Positions 1 through 8,936 of a stretch of 26,963 nt of DNA are shown here, piece after piece. The stretch covers positions 1 to 26,963 of the forward strand of contig CAZFAT010000403.1 in NCBI GenBank assembly GCA_964517075.1. The letters run 5' to 3'. The position numbers and the translations under genes were made by a program. Each line of letters starts with the position of its first letter. Within the stretch, counting starts at the first letter, position 1. The notes under the pieces are model-generated. The model was given only the letters and a program-made list of their open reading frames with translations, did not search any database and had not been told where the DNA came from. Source of the stretch: CAZFAT01 sp964517075 (GTDB lineage: Bacteria > Acidobacteriota > Vicinamibacteria > Vicinamibacterales > SCN-69-37).

Positions 1-337
1 CAGCGGTCGCGGCGTCCGCCGCCTCCGCGGGTGGCTTGATGGTCTTGATCAGACGCGGCCGCATGACCGCGGCCGGCGGTTTCGGCGGTTCCGGCGCCGG
101 CTTGCCTTTGCCGCCCGACCGCCGGGCGACGGGGGTATCCGCGAACAGCGGGCCCGTCGGGAGCGCCAACTGGCGCTTGCGCGCGTGCCGCTCCACGAAC
201 TGGCGCGCCACGATTTCCTCGATGGAACTGGACGCGCTCTTGACGTCGATTCCGGTGTCGGCCTTGAGCAGACTCATGGCTTCCTGACTCGTCAGGCCCA
301 GCAGCTCAGCGACCTTGTAGATGCGGACAGTGGCCAA
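1..337 (-). CDS. infB: Translation initiation factor IF-2, N-terminal part (cut by window edge)
   Basis: IF-2 is the GTPase that brings fMet-tRNA to the 30S subunit. Only the first 112 codons are present; the gene continues to the left of base 1, so the G domain is not visible. The N-terminus (MATVRIYKVAELLGL, then a Ser/Glu/Arg-rich helix to about residue 55) is the IF2_N module, followed by the Pro/Lys/Ala-rich linker typical of IF-2 in GC-rich bacteria. I chose the TTG at 337 because an AAGGAG ribosome-binding site lies 5 bases upstream and the IF2_N motif starts exactly there. It follows nusA after 71 bases in the classic rimP-nusA-infB order, but the small ylxR gene often found between nusA and infB is absent. 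Identification rests on the N-terminal domain plus context. Confidence 0.93.
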   Translation of the reverse strand, partial: MATVRIYKVAELLGLTSQEAMSLLKADTGIDVKSASSSIEEIVARQFVERHARKRQLALPTGPLFADTPVARRSGGKGKPAPEPPKPPAAVMRPRLIKTIKPPAEAADAATA

Positions 338-342
338 CGCGG

Positions 343-348
343 CTCCTT
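343..348 (-). promoter_or_regulatory. Ribosome-binding site of infB
   Basis: AAGGAG on the minus strand, 5 bases before the TTG at 337. It decides the rare TTG start of infB, since no ATG or GTG with a comparable site lies nearby. Confidence 0.75.
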
Positions 349-408
349 GCCAATCCCAGTTCGTGTGCACGCGCCGGCACGACGGCGCGCGATGAATCCC
401 CGCGGGAC

Positions 409-1821
<1,413 letters not shown>

Positions 1822-1828
1822 AAACTCC

Positions 1829-2335
1829 CTAGAACTCCACCTCGAGCCGCGCCCGGCTGATCAGCGCCAGCGGGACCCGATGCGTGCGCCGACCTTCCGT
1901 CAGCACCACGCGGTCGTCTTCGACGCCGGCGATCCGGCCCGCGAAATGCGACTGGCCGTCGACCGGCGCGCGGGTCACCACCTTGGCGAGCCGGCCGACG
2001 AACCGGCGATAGTCGCCTTCGTGCCGGAGCGGGCGATCCAACCCGGGCGACGACACCTCGAGGGTGTAGTTGTCCAGGCCGCCCGTCAGGTGGTCCTCCA
2101 CGTCGAGCAGCGCGCTCAGATCCTGGCTGACCCGCTGGCAGTCCTGGATGCCGACCGGCTCGGTGTCCATTGATGACGGCTGAATGTCGGCCGGCCGATC
2201 GATGATCACCCGCAGAACCCAGCCCACCGGCTCGCGCCGCAGCTGGACGTCGAAGATCTCGAGGCCGTGGCTGGCCGCGACGCGGGCCGCGGCGGCCCGC
2301 ACGTGATCAACCGCGTCGGTCCGACTCGAGGTCAC
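1829..2335 (-). CDS. rimP: Ribosome maturation factor RimP
   Basis: RimP assists maturation of the 30S ribosomal subunit. The 168-residue product contains the N-terminal alpha/beta domain with the conserved stretch LEVSSPGLDRPL and a C-terminal SH3-like barrel (roughly the last 75 residues), matching the family in length and order. I chose the GTG at 2335 because AGGAGA lies 9 bases upstream at 2345-2350. The frame also offers an ATG at 2374 that would add 13 Arg/Gly-rich residues, but it lacks a good ribosome-binding site. The gene is first in the rimP-nusA-infB operon, 7 bases before nusA, and lies just downstream of a terminator-like hairpin that closes the rimO unit. Function is confident; the exact start is moderately so. 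Confidence 0.92.
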   Translation of the reverse strand: MTSSRTDAVDHVRAAAARVAASHGLEIFDVQLRREPVGWVLRVIIDRPADIQPSSMDTEPVGIQDCQRVSQDLSALLDVEDHLTGGLDNYTLEVSSPGLDRPLRHEGDYRRFVGRLAKVVTRAPVDGQSHFAGRIAGVEDDRVVLTEGRRTHRVPLALISRARLEVEF

Positions 2336-2394
2336 GGCGGCTCGTCTCCTGGGACCGCCCCGGGAACCCGCCATCGGCGCGACAACAGGCCCCT

Positions 2395-2424
2395 AAAATA
2401 TAAATAGTGGGCACGGGCCCACTA
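2395..2424 (-). terminator. Probable intrinsic terminator after rimO
   Basis: Read on the minus strand, an 8-bp perfect stem (TAGTGGGC with GCCCACTA, 4-base loop CCGT; 2405-2424) is followed directly by the T-rich tract TTTATATTTT (2395-2404). It lies 47 bases beyond the rimO stop and before rimP, so it would end rimO transcription and separate it from the rimP-nusA-infB unit. The same AT-rich tract also contains a TATATT that could act as a -10 box for rimP, but no matching -35 box is seen. Confidence 0.6.
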
Positions 2425-2471
2425 CCAGCGTCCTTCCCGCAAAGACCACCGCAAAGTATAGCAAGCCGTTC

Positions 2472-3941
2472 TCAGGCAGGCAATTCAGGTTCGAAGGCGC
2501 CAACGTCCGAAGATGCGACGCCGAGCTCGAGGGGACCGGGGTCAGGGGCGGCGATCAGGTCGTAGCCGCGCGCACCGGTGATCCGGGCCGTGACGAAGTC
2601 GCCGGGCGACAGGCTGGATGGATCGCAGTCGGTCAGCACCACCATCGCGTCGATGTCGGGCGCCTGACTGGCGAGGCGCCCGGTCATGACCAGCGGAGCA
2701 TCCGGCGCGGGTCCGTCCACGAGCACCTCGACGCGGGTGCCGATGCGCGCCTGCTGGCGCCGCGCCACGAGCCGCTGCTGGAGCCGCATGATCCGCTGGC
2801 GCCGGGCTGCCTTCTTCCGGGCCGACACGTCGTCGGCCAGCGCGTGCGCGCGCGTGCCTTCCTCGTGCGAGTAGGTGAAGACGCCCAGGTGATCGAACCC
2901 GTTGTCCTCGACGAATGCCGCCAGTTCGTCCACGTCGGCCTCGGTCTCGCCCGGGAAACCCACGATGAACGTGGTGCGCAGCGCGACGCCCGGCACCCGG
3001 GCACGAATGCGCGCGAGCAGCTTGTCGTAGGTCGCCCGCGTGCCGGGCCGGCGCATCCGGCCGAGCACGGCCGACGAGGCGTGCTGCAGCGGCAGGTCGA
3101 TGTACCGGCAGACCTTCTCGCACTCGGCCATCGCATCCAGCACGGCATCCGTGATCGTGGTGGGATACAGGTACAGCAGGCGAATCCAGGCCAGTCCCGC
3201 CACCTGGTTCAGCCGGCGGAGGAGACGGGGCAGCGCGTCGCGCTCGCCGCGGTCCACGCCGAAGAACGTGGTGTCCTGCGAAATCAGCAGCAGTTCGCGC
3301 ACGCCGGCCGCGGCGAGGGTCTCGGCCTCGCGCACCACCGAGTCTTCGGTGCGACTCCGATACGAGCCGCGCAGCGTGGGGATGATGCAGAACGCGCAGG
3401 TGTAGTCGCACCCTTCCGCGACCTTGACGAAGGCGTAGTGACGAGGCGTGGACCGCACGCGCGGCGTGGACGCGTCGTACAGGTAGGTCGGGGCCGATCG
3501 CGCCGGGGCCTCCGGGGCGACGGGGGCGATCGTGTCCCTGTTCAACGCCGCCGCCGACATGTACAGGCGCAGCGGCGTGGACCGGGCCGCGGCGGGCGCG
3601 CCGCCGAGCGCGCCCACGATGTCCGGCACCTCCCCGGTGCCCAGGACCACGTCGATCTCGGGAATCTCCGCCCGCAGCTCGTCGCGATAGCGCTCGGCGA
3701 GGCATCCGGTGACGATGAGCTGGCGGCAGCGGCCAGCCTTCTTCAGCTCGGCCATCTCCAGGATGGCGTCAATCGACTCTTCCTTCGCCGCGTCGATGAA
3801 CGCGCACGTGTTGACGACAATGACATCCGCCGCGCTGGTGTCCGCCGTGATCTCGTGGCCGGCCTCACGCACCAGACCGAGCATGACCTCGCCGTCGACG
3901 AGGTTCTTCGGACAGCCAAGCGACACGAGCCCCAGTTTCAC
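2472..3941 (-). CDS. rimO: Ribosomal protein S12 methylthiotransferase RimO
   Basis: RimO is a radical-SAM enzyme that methylthiolates an aspartate of ribosomal protein S12 using two iron-sulfur clusters. The 489-residue product shows the N-terminal MTTase domain with cluster cysteines at about 10, 46 and 80. The radical-SAM motif CxxxCxxC follows at about 178-185 (CDYTCAFC), and a TRAM domain closes the protein. I chose the GTG at 3941 because GAGGAGGG lies 7 bases upstream and the family N-terminus (VKLGLVSLGCPKNLVD) begins there. The open frame runs further upstream but that part is not protein-like. A segment at about 110-165 between the two cluster domains is longer than I expect for the family and rich in Pro, Ala and Ser. 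RimO rather than MiaB is supported by the GCPKNLVD start. Confidence 0.95.
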   Translation of the reverse strand: MKLGLVSLGCPKNLVDGEVMLGLVREAGHEITADTSAADVIVVNTCAFIDAAKEESIDAILEMAELKKAGRCRQLIVTGCLAERYRDELRAEIPEIDVVLGTGEVPDIVGALGGAPAAARSTPLRLYMSAAALNRDTIAPVAPEAPARSAPTYLYDASTPRVRSTPRHYAFVKVAEGCDYTCAFCIIPTLRGSYRSRTEDSVVREAETLAAAGVRELLLISQDTTFFGVDRGERDALPRLLRRLNQVAGLAWIRLLYLYPTTITDAVLDAMAECEKVCRYIDLPLQHASSAVLGRMRRPGTRATYDKLLARIRARVPGVALRTTFIVGFPGETEADVDELAAFVEDNGFDHLGVFTYSHEEGTRAHALADDVSARKKAARRQRIMRLQQRLVARRQQARIGTRVEVLVDGPAPDAPLVMTGRLASQAPDIDAMVVLTDCDPSSLSPGDFVTARITGARGYDLIAAPDPGPLELGVASSDVGAFEPELPA

Positions 3942-3993
3942 GCGCGAGCCCTCCTCACGTGCGCAATGGAGAGGCCAATCGTCGTCCGACCTC

Positions 3994-4026
3994 TGACTTC
4001 TAACTGTTGGCTTCTCACTTCTAACT
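3994..4026 (-). repeat. Short imperfect direct repeat between asnS and rimO
   Basis: AGTTAGAAGTSA (S = G or C, minus-strand sense) occurs twice, at 4015-4026 and 3994-4005, spaced 21 bases apart, within a purine-rich tract that is much lower in GC than its surroundings. It fills most of the 95-base gap between the asnS stop and the rimO start. Its function is unknown. Confidence 0.55.
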
Positions 4027-4036
4027 CTTACCTTAC

Positions 4037-5329
4037 CTACGGCGTCAGCCGGTTCAGCATGCGCGGAAACGGGATGGCTTCGCGCAGATGATCGAGGCCG
4101 CAGATCCAGGCGACCACCCGTTCGATCCCCATGCCGAAGCCGCCATGGGGCACGCTGCCGTAGCGCCGCAGATCCAGGTACCACTCGAAATCCTCGCGCG
4201 GCAGCTGGTGTTCGTCGATGCGGCGGAGCAGCAGCTCGTAGTCGTCGAGACGCTGCCCGCCGCCGATGATCTCGCCGTACCCCTCCGGGGCGAGGACATC
4301 GACCGACAGCGAGATCGCCGGCCGCTCCGGGTGCGGCTTGAAGTAGAAGGCCTTGATGGCGGACGGGTATCCGGTCACGATCACCGGACGGTCGAACTGT
4401 TCGGAGAGCGCGGTTTCATCCGGACTGCCGAAGTCCCCGCCCCACTCGAACGGCAGGCCCTTCTCCTTGAGGAGCGCGGCCGCGTCGTCGTACGAGATCC
4501 GCGGGAACGGCCGCTGCACGCGTTCGAGCACGCGGGTGTCGCGTTCGAGCGTCGTGAGCTCGCGGCGCCGGCGCTCCAGCACGCGGCCCACGACGTCCAC
4601 GACGAGGCCCTCGGCGAGATCGACGATGTCGTCGAGCGTCGCATAGGCGACCTCCGGCTCCACCATCCAGAACTCCGTGAGGTGCCGGCGGGTCTTCGAC
4701 TTCTCGGCGCGGAAGGTCGGACCGAAACAGTAGACCCGGCCGAGCGCCATGGCCGTCGCTTCGACATAGAGCTGGCCGCTCTGCGTGAGATACGCGCGCT
4801 GGTCGTCGAAGTACGGCACCGGAAAGAGCGTCGTCGTGCCCTCGCAGGCCGAGGGCGTGAAGATGGGGGTGTCGGACAGGATGAACCCGCGGCTGTTGAA
4901 GAAGTCGCGGACCGCGTCGATGACCTCGTGACGGATGCGCAGCACCGACTGCTGTCGCGCCGAGCGGATCCACAGATGCCGGCGGTCGAGCAGGTAGTCG
5001 ACGCCGTGCTCCTTCGGCGTGATGGGATAGTCGTGCGCCGGACTGACCACCTCGAGGCCGGTGGCGTCGATCTCGTAGCCGCCGGGCGCGCGGGCGTCGG
5101 CGCGCACCGTGCCGTGGACGATCACCGCGCTCTCCTGCGACAGGTGGTCGGCCGCGGCGAACGTCGCCTCGCCCACGGCGGCCTTGGACACCACGGCCTG
5201 GATGAATCCCGACCCGTCGCGGATCTGCAGGAAATGGATCTTGCCGCTGGATCGGCGGTTGACGAGCCACCCCTTCAGGGTGACCGCCTGACCCACATGA
5301 TCGGCAATGGTCTCGATGTAGACGTGCAT
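4037..5329 (-). CDS. asnS: Asparagine--tRNA ligase
   Basis: Class IIb aminoacyl-tRNA synthetase that charges tRNA-Asn with asparagine. The 430-residue product begins with an OB-fold anticodon-binding domain (about 15-105, including LKGWLVNRRSSGKIHFLQIRD). The class II catalytic core follows, with motif 2 (FRAEKSKTRRHLTEFWMVEPE) and motif 3 (GGFGMGIERVVAWICG) near the C-terminus. Length is normal for the family. AsnRS rather than AspRS is indicated by the short length, the absence of a GAD insertion and the TEFWMVEPE block. The ATG at 5329 starts the conserved N-terminus but has no clear ribosome-binding site. A longer open frame upstream overlaps the next gene on the same strand and is spurious. 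It lies 41 bases after the TIM-barrel gene and is probably co-transcribed with it. Confidence 0.95.
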   Translation of the reverse strand: MHVYIETIADHVGQAVTLKGWLVNRRSSGKIHFLQIRDGSGFIQAVVSKAAVGEATFAAADHLSQESAVIVHGTVRADARAPGGYEIDATGLEVVSPAHDYPITPKEHGVDYLLDRRHLWIRSARQQSVLRIRHEVIDAVRDFFNSRGFILSDTPIFTPSACEGTTTLFPVPYFDDQRAYLTQSGQLYVEATAMALGRVYCFGPTFRAEKSKTRRHLTEFWMVEPEVAYATLDDIVDLAEGLVVDVVGRVLERRRRELTTLERDTRVLERVQRPFPRISYDDAAALLKEKGLPFEWGGDFGSPDETALSEQFDRPVIVTGYPSAIKAFYFKPHPERPAISLSVDVLAPEGYGEIIGGGQRLDDYELLLRRIDEHQLPREDFEWYLDLRRYGSVPHGGFGMGIERVVAWICGLDHLREAIPFPRMLNRLTP

Positions 5330-5370
5330 GATTGATCGGGTGGCCGGTGGGTGGAGCGCCGCCGCGCGGC

Positions 5371-6243
5371 TCATTCCGCAGGCTCGAATTCCAACGGCTG
5401 CGACAAGTCCTCCAGTATCGCCTGAAGACGGCCGCGGGCGCCAACCGCCTGGTCGAGCGTCCGCTCTGCGTCGCCGTGATCCGGCAGCTCGAACATGAGC
5501 GGTCCGGCGTAGCCGACCTTGGACAGCGCCATCGCGGTGGCGGGCCAGTCGATCGTGCCGGCAAACGGCACGAGGTGGTCGTCCGAGCGGCCGGCGTTGT
5601 CGTGGATATGAGTGGTGATGATGTGGCCCGACAGCACCTCCGCGGCCTCCGGCGCGCCGCCGACCAGATGCGCATGGCCCACATCGAGGCAGGCGCCGGC
5701 ATCGCCCAGTTCCAGATCGCCCGTCAGCCAGTCGGCCAGCGCGGCGGGCGTGGCGAGGTCGTTCGGGATGACCTCCAGCGCCAGCCTGACGCCCGCCGCG
5801 AGGCTCGCCTCGGCCAGCACGGTCAGGCTCCGGCGCATCGCCCCGGCGTGGTTGTCGTCGGGCCCCATCGGCTGTCCCCGCGGAATGCCGAGATGCACGA
5901 CCATGACCGCGCAGCCGAGCTGGCGCGCGGCCCTGAGGGCCGCCTGCGTCTCGTCCAGCGCTTCCTGCCGGCGGGTCGCGTTGGTGGTCGCCGGCGAGTA
6001 GGCGCGACCCCACTGGCCGCCGGTAAAGCTGTCGCAGATTGGCGCGTGCATGCTCCACGCCGTCAGCCCCAATTCGTCGAGCCAGGCGCGCAGCTGGGCG
6101 ATGGCCGGCGCGGAGTGATAGTCCATGTGCGTCCGCGTGGCGAAGACCTCGATCAGCGAGAAGTCCCGGGCCGCCATGCGTTCCAGATGGCGGCGGGTGA
6201 GCCGTTCGCCATGGAACAGGTGCGTGGAGAGGCCAAAGCGCAT
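5371..6243 (-). CDS. Sugar phosphate isomerase/epimerase-like TIM-barrel protein
   Basis: A 290-residue member of the xylose isomerase-like / AP endonuclease 2 TIM-barrel superfamily, whose members isomerise or epimerise sugars or cleave DNA at abasic sites with divalent metal. Visible candidate metal ligands lie at strand ends in the usual order: His117 (MVVHLG), Glu157 (ALEVIP), Asp187 and His190 (CLDVGH), His212/His214 (THIHDN) and Glu252 (MFELPD). The substrate cannot be told from sequence; a sugar or inositol-type isomerase is more likely than endonuclease IV, which has a fuller set of His/Asp/Glu zinc ligands. The start is supported by CGGAG 7 bases upstream. It sits 26 bases after the amgK-like gene, so it may take part in the same sugar-salvage unit. 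Confidence 0.8.
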   Translation of the reverse strand: MRFGLSTHLFHGERLTRRHLERMAARDFSLIEVFATRTHMDYHSAPAIAQLRAWLDELGLTAWSMHAPICDSFTGGQWGRAYSPATTNATRRQEALDETQAALRAARQLGCAVMVVHLGIPRGQPMGPDDNHAGAMRRSLTVLAEASLAAGVRLALEVIPNDLATPAALADWLTGDLELGDAGACLDVGHAHLVGGAPEAAEVLSGHIITTHIHDNAGRSDDHLVPFAGTIDWPATAMALSKVGYAGPLMFELPDHGDAERTLDQAVGARGRLQAILEDLSQPLEFEPAE

Positions 6244-6269
6244 GGAGGAACTCCGGCGAACGGACGACC

Positions 6270-7298
6270 TTAGGTCGTATCGCGCCGCTCGCGGAACTCG
6301 GGCACGGCCGGGGCGAGGAGCTCGCGGAGACGGGCGAAGCGGTCGTACTTGTAGATCGTGGACCGCGCGTATTCGAGCGTGCGCGGGATGTACTGCAGGT
6401 AGACCGGATTGCCACGCGCCGCGGTCTGATACCCGAAGGTACCCAGGGCCTTGAGATTGCGCTGGAGCGCCATGACGTCGAACCGGCGGCGGAACTGTTG
6501 CGGATCGGCCGATCCGCCCCGCAGGGCGAGAAAGTGCGCGAGCAGATCCTCCAGCGCGCCGGCGGGCAGATCGACATAGGAGTCGCGCAGCAGCGACGCG
6601 AGGTCATAGGTGTCCGGTCCCATCCGGGCATCCTGGAAATCGATGATGTAGACCTCGCCGTCGCGGAGCATCAGGTTGCGGCTGTGATAGTCGCGGTGAC
6701 AGAGCACGCGCGGTTCAGCCGCGAGTTCAGCGACCAGATCCCCGAGCGCCGCCCGGAGCGCCTCGCGCGTGGCCGGTGCGAACGCGACGCCGCGAAAGCC
6801 CTCGAGGAAGTGCTTGAGGAAGAAGTCCATCTCCCACATCAGCTTGTCGTGATCGAACGCGATGTCGTAGGGCACGTACCGGGCGTGCTCCAGTTCCCGG
6901 CCGCGCCGCTGCAGCACCTCGATGAACCCGACCGCCCGACGGTAGAGGGCCGCGTGCGCGACGGCCGAGGCGGACCCCAAGTGGGCCTGAAGCGTGACGT
7001 CCCCGAGATCGTCGAGTGCCAGCACGCCCAGGTCACCCGCCTCGCCGATGACCCGGGGCACCGGCACAGGCATCGCCGCGAACAACTCAGCGACGTTCGC
7101 AAACGGCAGCGTGCCGTAATCGAAGGGGGCCGCGTGCAGGGCCAGCACGAACGTCGCGCCCGTCCCCGGAACAATCCGGAAATAGCGCCGGTCCGAGGCA
7201 TCGCCGGTCAGCGGCACGACGCGCGGCGCGTCGACGCGATGGCGCTCGAGGTAGCCGGCGATTCCCGCGGGAAGGGCGCTGTCTGCCACGACGGTCAT
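6270..7298 (-). CDS. amgK: AmgK-like aminoglycoside phosphotransferase-family sugar kinase
   Basis: The product (342 residues) has the APH/choline-kinase fold. The N-lobe motif GDASDRRYFR (about 32-41) is typical of AmgK, the anomeric kinase that phosphorylates N-acetylmuramate and N-acetylglucosamine at C1 during peptidoglycan recycling. The catalytic loop HRDYHSRNLM (about 201-210; Asp203, Asn208) and the metal-binding IIDFQDA (Asp220) are intact. I chose the ATG at 7298 because the upstream gene stops one base earlier (TAG, A, ATG), a re-initiation arrangement. Pairing with a MurU-type nucleotidyltransferase directly upstream is the known AmgK-MurU order of the Pseudomonas salvage pathway, which supports the assignment. 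Activity on muramate itself is inferred, not shown. Confidence 0.83.
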   Translation of the reverse strand: MTVVADSALPAGIAGYLERHRVDAPRVVPLTGDASDRRYFRIVPGTGATFVLALHAAPFDYGTLPFANVAELFAAMPVPVPRVIGEAGDLGVLALDDLGDVTLQAHLGSASAVAHAALYRRAVGFIEVLQRRGRELEHARYVPYDIAFDHDKLMWEMDFFLKHFLEGFRGVAFAPATREALRAALGDLVAELAAEPRVLCHRDYHSRNLMLRDGEVYIIDFQDARMGPDTYDLASLLRDSYVDLPAGALEDLLAHFLALRGGSADPQQFRRRFDVMALQRNLKALGTFGYQTAARGNPVYLQYIPRTLEYARSTIYKYDRFARLRELLAPAVPEFRERRDTT

Positions 7299-7299
7299 T

Positions 7300-8253
7300 C
7301 TAGGGGGCGAGCGGGAAGATCGCGACGCCATCCTGTTGGGACGCCGTGTCGCCCTCGGCTACGATCGCCGCGGGCACGATGACGGCGTCGCGGCCGCGGA
7401 ATCCCGTTCCCAGCCGAACGGCCCCCGCGACGATGCAGCCGTCGAGCTCCACGTCTGTCGCCAGCTTCGCCTCGGGCCAGACGACGGTCCGCGTCAGGCG
7501 CGGTCGGCTCCGGCTCCGGCTGGCCTCGTCGCCGCCCGCCGCCGGCGCCCGGTCCGCAAAGGCGAGGGCCGCACGCAGGTAGTCGCGCGGGGTGCCCACA
7601 TCGATGAAACTGGTCGTGACCCGCCAGACCCGGACGCGTCCGTCCCCGGCCGCCACCATGCCGCGGTAGATGCCGGCGATGGTCTCTGCGGGTTCACCGT
7701 CCACCAGACCGTCGAATACACGCCGCCGGGCGATCTGCACCCCGATGAAATGCCAGCTGCCGTCGGCACGTCCCCGCGGCACGAACCCGGTGACCCGGTC
7801 GGACGCATCGATCGTCATGCCGTTGTAGTGCTCCGCGTCCGGGTTGGGGACGACGGCCAGCGTCACGTCCGCGCCGCTCGCGGCGTGCGCGTCGATCATG
7901 GGCTTCAGCGTGAAGTCCGACAGCGTGTCGCCGTTGACGATGAGCACCGGATCGCCGTCGATCAGCGGCAGCGCGCGCCGGGGACCGCCGGCGGATCCCA
8001 GCACAGGCTGCTCCCACGAATACCGCACGCGAAGACCCAGATGCGCGCCGTCGCCCACGATCGTCGTCACTGTGGCGGGCCGATGATGGAGGTTCAGCAC
8101 GACGTCGGTCACGCCCTGCTGCCGCGTCCAGGCCAGGACGCGCTCGATCAGCGAGAGTCGCCCGAGCGGCACGGCAGGTTTCGCCACCAGCCGCGTCAGC
8201 GGATCCAGCCGCGTGCCGAGGCCGGCGGTGAGGACGATGGCGGAAAGGCTCAC
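7300..8253 (-). CDS. murU: MurU-like sugar-1-phosphate nucleotidyltransferase with C-terminal hexapeptide region
   Basis: Nucleotidyltransferase of the rfbA/GlmU/MurU class. The N-terminal signature GLGTRLDPLT followed by AKPAVP (about 11-28) binds the nucleotide, and VNGDTLSD carries the metal-binding Asp. With the AmgK-like kinase it would make UDP-N-acetylmuramate from MurNAc-1-phosphate, bypassing fosfomycin-sensitive MurA. At 317 residues it is longer than Pseudomonas MurU (about 220). The extra C-terminus (DVELDGCIVAGAVRLG and on) looks like a short left-handed beta-helix, as in GlmU or mannose-1-phosphate guanylyltransferases, so another sugar-nucleotide specificity is possible. The GTG at 8253 overlaps the CYTH stop (GTGA, 4 bases), indicating translational coupling. 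Confidence 0.78.
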   Translation of the reverse strand: MSLSAIVLTAGLGTRLDPLTRLVAKPAVPLGRLSLIERVLAWTRQQGVTDVVLNLHHRPATVTTIVGDGAHLGLRVRYSWEQPVLGSAGGPRRALPLIDGDPVLIVNGDTLSDFTLKPMIDAHAASGADVTLAVVPNPDAEHYNGMTIDASDRVTGFVPRGRADGSWHFIGVQIARRRVFDGLVDGEPAETIAGIYRGMVAAGDGRVRVWRVTTSFIDVGTPRDYLRAALAFADRAPAAGGDEASRSRSRPRLTRTVVWPEAKLATDVELDGCIVAGAVRLGTGFRGRDAVIVPAAIVAEGDTASQQDGVAIFPLAP

Positions 8254-8831
8254 AGCCCGGGCCTCACCGCTGGCCGTTCGTCGCTGCGTCCGGCGAACAC
8301 CATGTCGCCGGGAACGGCCCCGCGGGCGTGACACCACGCGCGGTAGAGCGTCGGATAGGACTGAAGCACGAAATCGGCCGGCGCGCGCCCGAGCCGCCCC
8401 GCGGCCGCGACAATCGCGGCCTCTGCGCCTTCGAGTTCCACGAAGACGCCGATGGGCGTCTCGTCCAGCGCCACCATCACGCCGGTGAGCGTGAATTCCT
8501 CACGGTATTTCTCGGATCGGAAGGCCTGCCGATAGCCCAGCGCGGCCAGGATGGCTTCGAGCGTGTCGGCGTCGCCGACTTCAGTCTCGAACTCCTCCCG
8601 GGCCTTGACGAGCGCAGACGACGCCGGGCCCTTGCTGGTCAGCAGGACGCGTCCGGCGTCGCGCCGGACGCGGAGCGCCCGTCCGGCCGCGCGCAACTGG
8701 CCGTCCGACGTGTCGAAGAGCCGGTCTTCGATCAGGCGTCGAGAGGCCACGAGGCGGCCGTCCGCGGCAAGCACCGCGTGACGTGCCGCCTCGTGGTCGG
8801 CAAAGGACAGTTTGATTTCCCGTTCAATCAT
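8250..8831 (-). CDS. CYTH-domain protein (class IV adenylate cyclase / triphosphate tunnel family)
   Basis: A 193-residue stand-alone CYTH protein. The diagnostic ExExK motif is at the N-terminus (Glu3, Glu5, Lys7 in MIEREIKL). The tunnel-lining basic and acidic residues follow at expected intervals: Arg53/Arg55, Lys67, Glu80/Glu82, Arg105/Lys108, Asp123 and Glu132/Glu134. Family members hydrolyse inorganic triphosphate or thiamine triphosphate, or cyclise ATP to cAMP; sequence alone does not choose among these. The start ATG at 8831 is fixed by the motif; its ribosome-binding site is weak. The 85-base leader between the htrA stop and this gene contains competing hairpins. The gene overlaps murU by 4 bases, which places a triphosphate-handling enzyme in a cell-wall sugar salvage operon. 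The last 20 residues are Arg/Pro-rich and probably disordered. Confidence 0.85.
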   Translation of the reverse strand: MIEREIKLSFADHEAARHAVLAADGRLVASRRLIEDRLFDTSDGQLRAAGRALRVRRDAGRVLLTSKGPASSALVKAREEFETEVGDADTLEAILAALGYRQAFRSEKYREEFTLTGVMVALDETPIGVFVELEGAEAAIVAAAGRLGRAPADFVLQSYPTLYRAWCHARGAVPGDMVFAGRSDERPAVRPGL

Positions 8832-8874
8832 GATGCGCTGGATCGGCCGGCGACCCAGCGCCCTATCGTACTCG

Positions 8875-8936
8875 CCCGCGGGTTCGCGGGGCCGAAGCCC
8901 CGCGGCTACGAGTCCCTTACCTGCGGCGAAGCCGCA
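8875..8936 (-). repeat. REP-like palindrome cluster with UUCG tetraloop at the htrA-CYTH junction
   Basis: Three palindromes lie in 62 bases: 8875-8890 (CCCGCG, 4-base loop, CGCGGG), 8885-8904 (8-bp stem CGCGGGGC with loop TTCG on the minus strand), and 8922-8936 (TGCGGC, 3-base loop, GCCGCA), the last inside the final codons of htrA. The middle one gives a C(UUCG)G loop in minus-strand RNA, one of the most stable tetraloops. The first two share 8885-8890, so in RNA they exclude each other. No T-tract follows. It may be a repetitive extragenic palindrome or a processing/attenuation element between htrA and the CYTH unit. Confidence 0.6.

Noticed and set aside
2397..2402. TATATT as a -10 box for rimP
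   Set aside because: It is part of the T-rich tail of the terminator and no -35-like hexamer lies 16-18 bases upstream.
2844..4091. 415-residue plus-strand open frame opposite rimO
   Set aside because: It is the antisense shadow of a well-recognised gene, Arg/Ala/Gly-rich without domain motifs; long antisense frames are expected at this GC content.
3942..4184. N-terminal extension of rimO by 81 codons
   Set aside because: The GTG at 3941 has GAGGAGGG 7 bases upstream and begins the conserved family sequence; the extension covers the repeat tract and is not protein-like.
6264..6278. Palindrome ACGACCT-T-AGGTCGT around the amgK stop codon
   Set aside because: Only 7 bp per arm with a 1-base centre, too tight for an RNA hairpin and without a T-tract; possibly chance or a protein site, not supported further.
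5330..6631. 434-codon N-terminal extension of asnS
   Set aside because: It overlaps the TIM-barrel and kinase genes in another frame on the same strand; the OB-fold start at 5329 is the true N-terminus.
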